DNA of 64,000 nucleotides from RBC038 sp041390625 (GCA_041390625.1 JAWKPM010000002.1:124001-188000); one strand, 5' to 3'. Shown: positions 25,811 to 34,671, counted from the first letter of the stretch. The notes: generated by a model not told the origin, from the sequence alone. Made by a program: numbers and translations.

Positions 25811-26776
25811 ATGACTCGTCCGATCGCAACGCGTCCCGTGTGCGTGATCTCGGGCGCGAGTGGCGGCTTCGGCCTCCCCGTCGCTGTGCAGATGGCGGCA
25901 GCCGGTTTCGACCTCGTGCTCATCAATCAGGACCGCGAACGCGGCATGCGCGCCGTCGAGGCCGTACGAGCCGAGGTGCCTCGAGCTCGCGTCGTCCACA
26001 AGTGCGTCGATCTCGCGTCGATGTCGCAGGTGCGGCGAGCGGCCGAGCAGATCGCATCCGAGTTCGCGACCGTCGACGTGCTGTTCCACATCGCCGCCAC
26101 CGCAGTCCCGAGGCGTGCCTCCACCGAGGATGCCTTCGAACGAACGCTCGCTGTGAACTACCTCGCCCCGTTCTTGCTCACCCAGTTGCTGCACGACCCG
26201 CTGCGCGCCGCGCGCCAGGCCCGAGTCGTCATGTTCTCGTCCCTGGCCGAGCGGGCGTCCAGCATCGAGTTCGACGACATGGCGTTCGAGCGCGGCTACT
26301 CCGCGCACGACGGCTACGGACGGTCGAAGCTCGCACTCGTGCTGTTCGCGAATGAGCTCGGTCGCCGCTGGGCGCACGATGGCGTGACCGCGAACTGCAT
26401 GAATCCGGGTTCCGCGCCGACGCAGCTCCTCGCCGATCTCTGGGCGGGCGGCTGGCGTCCCGGTGGCCGGCCTGTGCTGTGGCGATACTGGGGTCGCCGT
26501 GTGCGGCGCTGGCTGCGGGCGCTCCCGCGTGTCGTGCGGCATCCGAGGCGCGCGCTGCACAACCTGCGTAGCTCCCGATATGAGCGGGCCGCCGCCGTCG
26601 CCGTCAGGCTCGCCACGGACCCGGCGCTCGCGGGCGTCTCTGGCACGCAGTTCATCGACGACCGCGAGGTGCCCTCGTCACCGCAGAGCCAGGACCCGGC
26701 ACTCGCCGCCCGACTGTGGGACGTCACCGTCGAGATGCTGAGCGACTATCTCCCGGTCACCGCGATCGCGCGCTAG
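25811..26776 (+). CDS. SDR-family oxidoreductase, retinol-dehydrogenase-like
   Basis: A 321-residue short-chain dehydrogenase. The nucleotide-binding loop is SGASGGFG, followed by an NQDRERG segment that suggests NADP preference. The catalytic Ser lies in MFSSLAERAS and the YxxxK in YGRSKLAL. The overall layout, including the NCMNPGSAPTQLL segment, is like WW-domain oxidoreductases and retinol dehydrogenases. The ATG at 25811 is chosen because GGAGG lies about ten bases upstream and the cofactor loop follows at once. It overlaps recO tail-to-tail by four bases. Confidence 0.86.
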   Translation: MTRPIATRPVCVISGASGGFGLPVAVQMAAAGFDLVLINQDRERGMRAVEAVRAEVPRARVVHKCVDLASMSQVRRAAEQIASEFATVDVLFHIAATAVPRRASTEDAFERTLAVNYLAPFLLTQLLHDPLRAARQARVVMFSSLAERASSIEFDDMAFERGYSAHDGYGRSKLALVLFANELGRRWAHDGVTANCMNPGSAPTQLLADLWAGGWRPGGRPVLWRYWGRRVRRWLRALPRVVRHPRRALHNLRSSRYERAAAVAVRLATDPALAGVSGTQFIDDREVPSSPQSQDPALAARLWDVTVEMLSDYLPVTAIAR

Positions 26777-27618
26777 ACCGTCCCGTCGGTAGCGCCGTCG
26801 AGTTCGCCCTCATCGAGGTCGCCGTCCACCATCGAGGCCTCGGCGCGACGCACCGCCTCGATGAAGCGCTGGCTCTTCAGGTCGCGCTCCGCCACGGACC
26901 GCACGAGGTCGTGCATCACCCGCTCGAGGCTCGCTGCCAGCTCCGAGGTCAGGCGCACCCGCGCCACCTCCTCGTGCGGCTGACGCTGGATCGCCCGCAG
27001 CACCCGCAGCACGGTCAGATCGAGGGGCTCGGCGCCCGGCTGCCCGCTCCGACATCGAGGACAGAGCACCCCACCCGCCAGTGCGCTCCACCACACCGCC
27101 TCGGTTGCGGCGCCGCCCGGGGTCACCTCGGCGCCGCACACGACGCAGACCTCCCACTCCGGGCGGAAGCCGGCGATCTCCAGCAGCTGCATCTCGAACC
27201 AGCGCGTCAGCAGGTGCACGCCATCGCCGCGGTCGAGACGGATGAGCGTCGCATGCAGCAGGTCGTAGATCGGCCGCGCCTCGGCGTGCTCAACCGTCAG
27301 GCGGTCCGTCACCTCCACGAGGTACATCGCCGTCCCGAGGCGCGCGAGGTCCGCGCGCACGCCGTGGAAGCCCTCGACCGTTTGCGCCTGCGTCACGATG
27401 TCGAGGTTGCGGCCGTGCGCCAGCATCACGTCGACGTGCGTCGGCGGCTCGAGGTGCCCGGCCAGCTTGCTCCGCGGGCGCAGCACGCCCTTCGCCACCG
27501 CATCGATCTTGCCGTGGCCGGGCGTGAGCAGCCGCACGATGCGATCCGCCTCACCGAGCCGCCGCCGCCCGAGGACGATCGCCCGCGTGCGCGTGGTGCG
27601 CGGGACGCGTGCCGTCAT
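26773..27618 (-). CDS. recO: DNA repair protein RecO
   Basis: RecO loads RecA on gapped DNA in the RecFOR pathway and anneals single strands. The 281-residue protein has the N-terminal OB-fold (RTRAIVLGRRRLGEADRIVR) and a helical C-terminal domain with a zinc site formed by CVVC near residue 155 and CPRC near residue 185. The last residues are acidic. recR lies two genes upstream on the same strand, which links the two RecFOR components. Confidence 0.93.
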   Translation of the reverse strand: MTARVPRTTRTRAIVLGRRRLGEADRIVRLLTPGHGKIDAVAKGVLRPRSKLAGHLEPPTHVDVMLAHGRNLDIVTQAQTVEGFHGVRADLARLGTAMYLVEVTDRLTVEHAEARPIYDLLHATLIRLDRGDGVHLLTRWFEMQLLEIAGFRPEWEVCVVCGAEVTPGGAATEAVWWSALAGGVLCPRCRSGQPGAEPLDLTVLRVLRAIQRQPHEEVARVRLTSELAASLERVMHDLVRSVAERDLKSQRFIEAVRRAEASMVDGDLDEGELDGATDGTV

Positions 27619-27645
27619 GAGCGCTGTCCGAGGCTCGAGGGCCGG

Positions 27646-27912
27646 CTAGCGCCGGGGCCCGCGCACGTCGCGCCGATCGGGGTATTGAGACCCGGAAGCG
27701 GGCGGGCCGGCGCGGCGCGCCTTCAACCGCTCGGAGAGCCACAGCGCACCCGCGACCATCAGCCCCCACACGAACGCCCAGAGCGCCCCGTAGCGCGCGT
27801 CGCCCGTCATGGCCGTGAGTAGCACGAAGGACAGCGGGAAGACGATGTAGAAGCCCTTCCACCACCGAGGCGTCAGCATCCACGCATCGATGAAGCGACG
27901 GATCGGCCCCAC
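27646..27912 (-). CDS. Small two-helix membrane protein
   Basis: An 88-residue protein starting at a GTG that shares one base with the recR stop. It has an amphipathic start (MGPIRRFIDAWMLTPRWWKG), two transmembrane helices around residues 20-58, and an Arg-rich cytoplasmic tail. No family recognised. Translational coupling to recR and location between recR and recO place it in the repair operon, although nothing in the sequence links it to DNA. Confidence 0.65.
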   Translation of the reverse strand: MGPIRRFIDAWMLTPRWWKGFYIVFPLSFVLLTAMTGDARYGALWAFVWGLMVAGALWLSERLKARRAGPPASGSQYPDRRDVRGPRR

Positions 27913-28544
27913 TACCGCACCTCCTGCCGGTACTGCAGCGCGCGCCCCAGCGTCAGGTCGTCGGCGTACTCGAGGTCCGCGCCCGCCGGCAGCCCGCTCG
28001 CGAGGCGCGTGACGCGGATCCCGAGGGGCTGCAGCAGCCGCGCGAGGTACATCGCGGTCGCCTCCCCCTCGAGGTTCGGATTGGTCGCGACGATCACCTC
28101 GTTCACCTCGGTGTCGACGTCGCGGATGCGCGCCAGCAGCTCCGCGATCTTGAGATCCTCGGGACCGACGTTGTCCGAGGGCGAGATCACCCCGTGGAGC
28201 ACGTGGAAGAGGCCCGTGAACCCCTGCGTGCGCTCGATCGCGAGGACGTCGAGCGGCTCCTCGACGACGCAGATTACGTGCCGGTCCCGCCCCGGATCGA
28301 GGCAGGTGCGGCACGGCGAGCGGTCGGCCACGTTCTGGCACCGCTCGCAGAGGACGACGCGCTCCTTCACTGCGATGAGCGCGTCAGCGAGGGCCTGCGC
28401 CTCGGCTGCCGGCGCACGCAGCACGTGGTACGCGAGCCGCTGCGCCGACTTCGGGCCGATGCCCGGCAGCCGGTGGAACGCCTCGATCAGCGCGCCGATC
28501 GGCGAACCGTCGTCACCTGGAAAAGAATGGCGCATCGAGGTCAT
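27912..28544 (-). CDS. recR: Recombination mediator RecR
   Basis: RecR forms a ring clamp that works with RecO. Here it has 210 residues: a helix-hairpin-helix with LPGIGPKSAQRLA near residue 27, a zinc finger with CERC and CRTC near residues 70-85, and a Toprim domain with VVEEPLD. The ATG at 28544 sits in GCCTCGATG; a second in-frame ATG follows three codons later. dnaX ends 21 bases upstream. The nucleoid gene ybaB, usually found between dnaX and recR, is missing. Confidence 0.95.
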   Translation of the reverse strand: MTSMRHSFPGDDGSPIGALIEAFHRLPGIGPKSAQRLAYHVLRAPAAEAQALADALIAVKERVVLCERCQNVADRSPCRTCLDPGRDRHVICVVEEPLDVLAIERTQGFTGLFHVLHGVISPSDNVGPEDLKIAELLARIRDVDTEVNEVIVATNPNLEGEATAMYLARLLQPLGIRVTRLASGLPAGADLEYADDLTLGRALQYRQEVR

Positions 28545-28565
28545 CGAGGCGTCCCGCGTCGACGC

Positions 28566-30356
28566 CTAAGCACCCGAGCCACCCTCGACCGGTCGCGCGC
28601 CCTGCTTGAGCGCCTCGTCCACCAGGTGGCTGACCCCGCCTCGAGGCTTCGGCGACGGCGCCGAGCCGGCGCGCTGCAGGTCCTCCCACAGCACTAGATC
28701 GACCTCGACGGGCCGTCCCACGGTCTCGACCACGACGTCGCGGATGGCGCGCATGACCGCGCCCTCCTCCATCGTGCGCGTCTTCTCGATGAGGATCGGC
28801 GCGGAGAACCCGATCTCGACGCGATCGCCCTCGAACGACTTGATGAAGCACTGCGAGTTGAGCATCGCCCCCGCACGGTGGTGCCGCGCGCGCGCCGCCG
28901 CTCGGATGTCGTCCCACTTCGCGCGGATCGACTCCAACTCCGGCGTCACCCCGCCCGCGTCCGGCGGCGTGAACGCGGGCGCAGCAGGGGCAGCCGCCGG
29001 CGCGGGCCTCGAGGGCGCGGGCGAAGCGCCCTCCGAGGTATCCGAGGCCGCTCGTGCCGGCGCGCCCTCCGGCGGCCTCGAAGGTCGTTCTGCAGCCGGG
29101 CGTGCTTCCGGTGCGCGTGGCCCGCGCTCGCGCACCTCCTGCCGCGGTGCTTCCGGGCGGGGCGCCTGCTGGCGAGCGGGCTGTCGAGGTGGGGCGGCTG
29201 CCGCCGCCTCGCGAGGCCGTGCCGCCGCCCGGGGCGCGGCATCCGCCTCGGGTGCCGCGACCGCCGCGGGCGCGGCATCGAGGCCGACCGCCAGGCTAGC
29301 GAAGGCAATCTCCGCCGGCAGTGAGTCGTACGCATCGCCCCGGAAGTCGAGCTCCCCGAAGGCCCGCAGTGCCGCCACCACGTCATCGATGCGCGCGCCC
29401 GCGGCCAGCGCCTCGAGGCCTGCGACCTCGGCATCCGAAAGCCCGAGCTGCTCCGCGCCGCCCGCGCGCACCATCAGGACGCTGCGCAGCGCCTGGATGA
29501 CCTCGCGCATGAACGCGCGGATCTCGATGCCGTCGTCGCGCGCCGAGGCCAGCACGCTCAGCCCAGCAGGCAGGTCCTTCGTGATCGCCGCTCGCGCGAG
29601 CTCGTTCGTCCGACGGTCGACGAGCAGCCCGAGGCCGGACCGCACCGCATCGAGGCTCAGCGTGCGTCCGTGGTACGCCACGGTCTGATCGAGGAGGTTG
29701 ATCGCGTCCCGAAGCGAGCCGGTGCCCTCGCGTGCGATCAGCTCGAGGCCGGCGTCGGGCACCTCGATGCCTTCGCCCTCCGCGATCGTCCTCAGCCGCC
29801 CGATCGTCGCCTCGAGGTTGATGCGGCGGAAGTCGTAGCGCTGGCAGCGCGAGACGATCGTCGCGGGGATGGCGTGCGGCTCGGTCGTCGCGAGGATGAA
29901 GATGACGTGCGGCGGCGGTTCCTCGAGCGTCTTGAGCAGCGCGTTGAACGCTGCCGGCGTCAGCATGTGCACCTCGTCGATGAGGTACACCTTGAACCGC
30001 GCCGCGTTCGGCGCGTAGCCCGTCCCCTCGCGCAGGTCGCGGATCTCGTCGATGCCACGGTTCGAGGCCGCGTCGAGCTCGATGAGGTCGAGCGCCCGCC
30101 CGCTCGAGAACGCCTCGCAGGTCGCGCAGGCGTTGCAGGGCTCGCCGTCCGCCGAGGGCGCTTCGCAGTTCACCGCCTTGGCGAGCAAACGGCCGGTCGT
30201 CGTCTTCCCGGTCCCTCGAGGCCCGGAGAACAGATACGCGTGCGAGGGCGCGCCGGCGGCCACCGCGTGCTTCAGCGTCGTCGTGACCGGGTCCTGCCCG
30301 GCGACGTCACCGAAGCGCTGCGGGCGCCACTTGCGGTAGAGGACTTCCTGGCTCAC
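28566..30356 (-). CDS. dnaX: DNA polymerase III subunit gamma/tau
   Basis: The clamp-loader ATPase, 596 residues. The P-loop GPRGTGKTTTGRLLAKAVNC lies near residue 46, a zinc module with CNACATCEAF follows, and the Walker B reads LIDEVHML. Domain III follows to about residue 350. Residues 355-470 form a low-complexity linker rich in Ala, Pro, Arg and Glu, and a tau-like folded tail ends the protein. It is divergent from the DinB-like gene, with a TAGACT -10-like box on the minus strand at 30393-30398. Confidence 0.95.
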   Translation of the reverse strand: MSQEVLYRKWRPQRFGDVAGQDPVTTTLKHAVAAGAPSHAYLFSGPRGTGKTTTGRLLAKAVNCEAPSADGEPCNACATCEAFSSGRALDLIELDAASNRGIDEIRDLREGTGYAPNAARFKVYLIDEVHMLTPAAFNALLKTLEEPPPHVIFILATTEPHAIPATIVSRCQRYDFRRINLEATIGRLRTIAEGEGIEVPDAGLELIAREGTGSLRDAINLLDQTVAYHGRTLSLDAVRSGLGLLVDRRTNELARAAITKDLPAGLSVLASARDDGIEIRAFMREVIQALRSVLMVRAGGAEQLGLSDAEVAGLEALAAGARIDDVVAALRAFGELDFRGDAYDSLPAEIAFASLAVGLDAAPAAVAAPEADAAPRAAARPREAAAAAPPRQPARQQAPRPEAPRQEVRERGPRAPEARPAAERPSRPPEGAPARAASDTSEGASPAPSRPAPAAAPAAPAFTPPDAGGVTPELESIRAKWDDIRAAARARHHRAGAMLNSQCFIKSFEGDRVEIGFSAPILIEKTRTMEEGAVMRAIRDVVVETVGRPVEVDLVLWEDLQRAGSAPSPKPRGGVSHLVDEALKQGARPVEGGSGA

Positions 30357-30479
30357 ACGGCTCCCCGCCGCCGGGGGATGGGCGGCCGACTCAGTCTACA
30401 GGAGCCACGACCGAGGCCGAAGCCGCGGTCGGCGGCTACGATGCCCGCTCGGCACGTCTCGAGGCATCAAGGAGCGCAC

Positions 30480-30983
30480 ATGAACGCCGGCCACGTCCGC
30501 CGCCTGTACGAGTACAACGCCTGGGCGAACCGCCGCATCCTGGAGCGCGCCGCTGAGGCATCCGAGGACGCGTACCTCGCCGAGTTCCCCGGTCTGTCGT
30601 TTGGCAGCCTGCACGGGACGCTCGTCCACCTCTTCGACGGCCAGCTGATCTGGCTCAGGCGTTGGCAGGCCGCCGGCCTCGATGGTCTCGGACCGTGGAC
30701 CATCGAGGCGTTGCCCGACTTCGAGGCCGTGGCTGCCGCCGCCCCGCGGCTCGAGGCCGCCCTCGAGGCCCACGTCGCCGCCCTGACCGACGCCGACATC
30801 GAGGGCACCCTCACCTACGAGGCACCGAATGGGCAGACGTACACCGACCCACGGAGCCTGCAGCTAGTCCACCTCGTGAACCACGGGACGCAGTTCCGCG
30901 CCGAGGCGGCTGTGCGCCTGACCGCGCTCGGGCTCTCGCCCGGCAACATCGACTTCACCGTGCTCCTGCGGGGCCTGACCTAG
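30480..30983 (+). CDS. DinB-family protein
   Basis: A 167-residue four-helix DinB/YfiT-like protein. The first metal-ligand region is LHGTLVHLFDGQLIWLRRW near residue 45, and the second pair lies in HLVNHGTQFRAEA near residue 138. Many such proteins are thiol-dependent transferases or metal hydrolases induced by damage, but the specific activity is unknown. AAGGAG precedes the ATG, and a TACGAT -10-like box is at 30437-30442. It is transcribed away from dnaX. Confidence 0.83.
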   Translation: MNAGHVRRLYEYNAWANRRILERAAEASEDAYLAEFPGLSFGSLHGTLVHLFDGQLIWLRRWQAAGLDGLGPWTIEALPDFEAVAAAAPRLEAALEAHVAALTDADIEGTLTYEAPNGQTYTDPRSLQLVHLVNHGTQFRAEAAVRLTALGLSPGNIDFTVLLRGLT

Positions 30984-30990
30984 CGGGCTG

Positions 30991-31026
30991 CCACCGAGTC
31001 CACCGAGTCCACCGAGGTCATCGAGG
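30991..31026. repeat. Four tandem 9-bp units
   Basis: CCACCGAGT occurs twice (30991-30999, 31000-31008), then CCACCGAGG (31009-31017), then TCATCGAGG (31018-31026). The units grade into the CGAGG motif that is abundant across the window. Confidence 0.8.
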
Positions 31027-31034
31027 CGGAAGAT

Positions 31035-31190
31035 CTAGATTCGCCGCCCGAAGCGCCCGCGCCGCGCCGCGCGCCGCATCCGCTGCCGCTGGATGGCCCG
31101 GCCGAGGCCCGTGCGCAGCCCACCGAGGCGTGCGCGCCCGGCCTGCAGCAGTCGCCGCCATCCGCGCCGTGATCGTCGTCGTCGGAACAT
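31035..31190 (-). CDS. Small, extremely Arg-rich protein (51 aa)
   Basis: A 51-residue frame running from an ATG at 31190 to a TAG at 31035. GGGAGG lies eight bases before the ATG, an ideal ribosome site. The product starts MFRRRRSRRGWRRLLQAG and ends RRAARRGRFGRRI; about 40 percent of residues are Arg, with regularly spaced Leu, Ile and Gln. It lies 44 bases downstream of the prenyl synthase gene on the same strand. It could be an RNA- or nucleoid-binding peptide or membrane-active peptide. Because Arg-rich frames are common by chance at high G+C, the ribosome site and gene spacing are the main support. Confidence 0.4.
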   Translation of the reverse strand: MFRRRRSRRGWRRLLQAGRARLGGLRTGLGRAIQRQRMRRAARRGRFGRRI

Positions 31191-31234
31191 CGAGTACGCC
31201 TCCCGCCATCGAGGGTGACGCTTCGAGCGCGGTG

Positions 31235-32410
31235 CTACGTGCGGCGCTCCAGCACGTAGTCGATCAGCCCATCGAGGGTGTCGCGCGTCTCGCTCGGCGG
31301 CAACTCGTGCAGTGCGGTCCGCGCGAGGCCGGCGAAGTGCCGCGCCGAGTCCATCGACTCCTCAAGGTAGCTCGAGGCGCGAATCTCATCGATCGCCCGC
31401 TGCAGGTTGCTGCGCCGCCGCACCCCCTCGAAGGCGCGCCGCACAGGGTTGTCCTCGGGCGAGGCCTGCATGTAGAGGATGGTCGGCAGCGTCAGCGTCC
31501 CGGCGAGCAGGTCGGATCCGACCGGCTTGCCCATCTCCTCGGCCGTCCCCGAGAAGTCGAGGACGTCATCGACGATCTGGAACGCCATCCCGAGGGACTC
31601 GCCGTAGCGACGCATCGGCTCGACGGTCGACTCGGGCGCGCCCGAGACGATTGCGCCGTTCTCGGCCGCGGTCGCAAACAACGAGGCCGTCTTGCCGTAG
31701 ATGCGGTCGAGGTAGCGCTGCACGTCCTCCGAGTACTCGAAGGCCGCCATGTCCTGCTTCAGCTCGCCGTTCGCCATGATCCCGAGGGTCGCAGCGAAGT
31801 TGCGGATGACGCGGATGTTGCCCGTCCGCGCCACGAACTCGGCGGCGTGGGCGAACATGTAGTCGCCCAGCATCACGCTCGAGGCGTTGTTGAACAACGC
31901 CGCTGCCGTCGGCTTCCCGCGCCGCTCCGGCGCGGCATCGATGACGTCGTCGTGCACTAGCGTCGCCGTGTGCAGCAGCTCCACGCTCGAGGCCAGTGGC
32001 ACGAGCCGCTCAAGGTCGTAGTCCCCGTGTGTCCCCGCCAGCAGCGCGATCGCCGGGCGCATGCGCTTGCCGCCGCCACTCAGGCTCGAGGTGAGCATGC
32101 GCGACAGCCACGGCTGCTCGACCTTCGCAATCGAGTGCAGCATCTCGTCCACCAGCGGCAGGTCGCCCGCCACCGGCCCGTACAGCTCGCGCGTCATCGA
32201 GGCCGGCGCGGGCTGCGGCGAGGCGGCATGCACCACGGTCGGCGGGTGCGCCAGCCAGAGCGCGAGGTACACCAGCGCGCCGAGGCCCGCCGTCAGCACC
32301 GTCGCCAGCACGGCCAGCGTGCGAACGGCCCACGGGTCGAGGTCGAGACGCGTGGCGACACGCGAGCAGACGCCCGTGCCCCATCGATCCTCGTACCGCA
32401 GCCTGCTCAT
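31235..32410 (-). CDS. PspC-like domain fused to polyprenyl diphosphate synthase
   Basis: Two parts in one frame of 391 residues. Residues 1-57 resemble a PspC domain: GVCSRVATRLDLDPWAVRTL, then a transmembrane helix ending YLALWLAHP. Residues 72-391 form a trans-polyprenyl synthase with the first Asp-rich motif in LVHDDVID and the second in QIVDDVLDFSG, plus GGGKRMRP near the substrate site. The synthase condenses IPP units, probably to make quinone side chains or undecaprenyl-like carriers. An internal ATG at residue 72 could start a soluble form, so a translational fusion is probable rather than certain. The membrane anchor would place prenyl synthesis at the membrane. Confidence 0.88.
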   Translation of the reverse strand: MSRLRYEDRWGTGVCSRVATRLDLDPWAVRTLAVLATVLTAGLGALVYLALWLAHPPTVVHAASPQPAPASMTRELYGPVAGDLPLVDEMLHSIAKVEQPWLSRMLTSSLSGGGKRMRPAIALLAGTHGDYDLERLVPLASSVELLHTATLVHDDVIDAAPERRGKPTAAALFNNASSVMLGDYMFAHAAEFVARTGNIRVIRNFAATLGIMANGELKQDMAAFEYSEDVQRYLDRIYGKTASLFATAAENGAIVSGAPESTVEPMRRYGESLGMAFQIVDDVLDFSGTAEEMGKPVGSDLLAGTLTLPTILYMQASPEDNPVRRAFEGVRRRSNLQRAIDEIRASSYLEESMDSARHFAGLARTALHELPPSETRDTLDGLIDYVLERRT

Positions 32411-32609
32411 CGTCCGATTCCGAACCGGCTCCGCGCTCGATCCTTCGATCGCGCACGGGACCGCTACGCGCCTGAAATATCGATTCGGAGCATACCGCGC
32501 GGCGACGGCACGCGCCCCCGCGCCGCCGACCGCGCCTCGAGGACGCCAGAATTGTCAGGAATCGCGCGGCGCTGACACCGAGGCAGGTGGGGACTCTCGA
32601 GGGCGGCGC

Positions 32610-33419
32610 TCAGAACTCGACGCCGAAGAACCGCCCCGCATTCGAGGTCGTCTCGCGTGCGACCTCATCGACGCCACATCCGCGCAGCTCGGCCACGAAC
32701 CGTGCCGTCTGCGTCACGAGCGCCGGTTCGTTGCGCCCGCCTCGGTAGGGCTGCGGCGTCAGGTACGGGCAGTCGGTCTCGACGACGATCGATGACAGCG
32801 GCAGCTCGCGCGCGACTTCCTGCCCGCGCTGGTTGTTCGAGTAGGTGACCGTCCCCGGCACCGAGATCACGAAACCGATATCGACATAACGACGCGCGAG
32901 CTCGAGCGACCCGGCGAAGCAGTGCATCATCCCGATCTCGCGCCCAGGTCCGAGGTACCGCCCGAAGCGCCGCGACCACGCCTCGAGGACCGCGAAGCAC
33001 TCCTCGTCTGCGTTCCTCGAGTGGATGACGACGGGCAGCTGGTGCTCTGCGGCGAGCTCTAGCTGCCACTGGAACGAGGCGTACTGCTCCTCGGGTGGGG
33101 AGAGGTTGCGGAAGAAGTCGAGCCCGATCTCACCCACGGCCACGAACCCGCCGTCGCTCACCAGCCGCTCGAGGCCCGCGCGCTCCGCCTCGAGGTGCTT
33201 CGCCTCGTGCGGGTGCAGCCCCGCCACCGCGTGGATCCGCGAATCGCGCCGCGCCAGGTCGAGGGCGCGCAGGCTGGTATCTGTCGAGGTTCCCACCTCC
33301 ACGACCCCCGCGAGCCCGGCCGCCCACGCCCGCTCCATCACCGAGGCGTAGTCACCCTCGAACTCCCGCGACCACGTATGCGCGTGCGCATCCACGACCC
33401 CTACCTCGATGCGCTCCAC
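32610..33419 (-). CDS. TatD-family metal-dependent hydrolase
   Basis: A 269-residue TIM-barrel nuclease. VVDAHAHTW near residue 9 supplies the first two His ligands, VGEIGLDF the Glu, PVVIHSRNAD the third His, MMHCFAGS the fourth, and VVETDCPYL the Asp. TatD proteins are deoxyribonucleases or related hydrolases. The frame is open far upstream over unrelated sequence; I start at the GTG at 33419, which gives a normal length and follows GGTGAG, with a GTG at 33446 as alternative. It is divergent from the GNAT gene. Confidence 0.86.
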   Translation of the reverse strand: MERIEVGVVDAHAHTWSREFEGDYASVMERAWAAGLAGVVEVGTSTDTSLRALDLARRDSRIHAVAGLHPHEAKHLEAERAGLERLVSDGGFVAVGEIGLDFFRNLSPPEEQYASFQWQLELAAEHQLPVVIHSRNADEECFAVLEAWSRRFGRYLGPGREIGMMHCFAGSLELARRYVDIGFVISVPGTVTYSNNQRGQEVARELPLSSIVVETDCPYLTPQPYRGGRNEPALVTQTARFVAELRGCGVDEVARETTSNAGRFFGVEF

Positions 33420-33491
33420 CGAGGGCTCACCCCGTCTCGAACTCACCCCTGTGCCTCTCTCAGCGTCCCCGAAGGTCGCTACAGTCGCGGC

Positions 33492-33965
33492 ATGATCCGT
33501 GTCGAATCCACGGCCGATGCCTCCATCTTGCCTGCCGTGCTCGACATCCTCCACCTCGCCTTCGCCGCGCAGGACGGCCGCGTCGACCCGCCTTCGAGCG
33601 TCGCCCGCGAGACCATCGAGACGCTGACCACGAAGCTCGAGGCCGAGACACTCCTCATCGCACGAGACGACGACGGTACGCCAGTCGGCTGCATCTTCTT
33701 CAAGCGCCTCTCCGAGGACGAGGGCTACATCGGCCGTCTCGCCGTCCACCCGGACCACCAGCGTCAGGGCATCGCCCACTCCCTCATCGAAGCCAGCATC
33801 GAGGCCGCTCGTGAAGCAGGCGTCGGCCGCCTCGGCCTCGACACCCGCATCGAGCTCACCCAGAACCACGCCCTCTTCCGCCGCCATGGCTTCGAGGTCA
33901 CCAGCGAGCACCGCCACCCCGGCTACGACCGCACGACCTACCTCCACATGGAGCGTGCCCTGTAG
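33492..33965 (+). CDS. GNAT-family N-acetyltransferase
   Basis: A 157-residue acetyltransferase. The acetyl-CoA loop lies in IGRLAVHPDHQRQGIAHSLI (residues near 80-100), and the final NHALFRRHGFEVTSEH is the usual C-terminal strand-helix. The substrate is unknown. The ATG at 33492 follows a TACAGT -10-like box by six bases and has no ribosome site, consistent with leaderless translation. Upstream in-frame extension overlaps tatD and is rejected. Confidence 0.87.
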   Translation: MIRVESTADASILPAVLDILHLAFAAQDGRVDPPSSVARETIETLTTKLEAETLLIARDDDGTPVGCIFFKRLSEDEGYIGRLAVHPDHQRQGIAHSLIEASIEAAREAGVGRLGLDTRIELTQNHALFRRHGFEVTSEHRHPGYDRTTYLHMERAL

Positions 33966-34038
33966 CCCTCGTCGGGGTCGGTGGGAGAAATCGAGGCGCG
34001 ACTCGCCCACATCGATGCGCGCGTGGCACACTCCATCG

Positions 34039-34671
34039 ATGCAGGCCGACACGCTCATCTTCGACCTCGATGGCACCCTCTGGGATACGAACGCCACGTG
34101 CGCCATCGCCTGGAACCGCGTGCTCGCCCGCCTCGAGGTCGATCACCCACCTGTCACCGAGGCGCAGGTACGCGCCGTCGCCGGCCGCTCCCACCGCGAC
34201 GCCATCGCCGTCGCCTTTCCCACGATCGAGGACGAAGCGCTCCTCGACCGCATCAGCGCCGAGACCGAGCTCGAGGACAACATCGCCCTCGCCGAGGTCG
34301 GTGGGAGACTCTTCGAGGGCGTCCTCAACACCATCCCCCGCCTCGCCGAGGCCTACCGACTGATGATCGTGAGCAACTGCCAGGCCGGCTACATCGAGGT
34401 CTTCCGCACGACCAGCGGCCTCGATGCCCACTTCGAGGACCACGAGTGCTGGGGCAACACCGGCCGCACCAAGACCGAGAACCTCGCCCTGATCATCGAG
34501 CGCAACGAGGTCGCACGGCCGGTCTTCGTCGGCGACACGACCGGTGACCTCGAGGCCGCGCGCAACAACGAGGTCCCCTTCGTCCACGCCGCCTACGGCT
34601 TCGGCACCGTCGAGGCCCCCGACGCCACCATCGACGCCTTCCCCGAGCTGGTCCCGCTGCTCACCCGATAG
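34039..34671 (+). CDS. HAD-family hydrolase, phosphoglycolate-phosphatase-like
   Basis: A 210-residue haloacid dehalogenase-type phosphatase. Motif I DLDGTLWDT has both catalytic Asp residues; motif II is IVSNC; motif III Lys lies in GRTKTENLAL; and motif IV reads VFVGDTTGDLEAA. A helical cap between motifs I and II is of the type C1 used by phosphoglycolate phosphatase and beta-phosphoglucomutase. The Trp after DGTL is typical of a distinct subgroup. The ATG at 34039 lies six bases after CACACT, again suggesting a leaderless mRNA. It is convergent with metG. Confidence 0.85.
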   Translation: MQADTLIFDLDGTLWDTNATCAIAWNRVLARLEVDHPPVTEAQVRAVAGRSHRDAIAVAFPTIEDEALLDRISAETELEDNIALAEVGGRLFEGVLNTIPRLAEAYRLMIVSNCQAGYIEVFRTTSGLDAHFEDHECWGNTGRTKTENLALIIERNEVARPVFVGDTTGDLEAARNNEVPFVHAAYGFGTVEAPDATIDAFPELVPLLTR

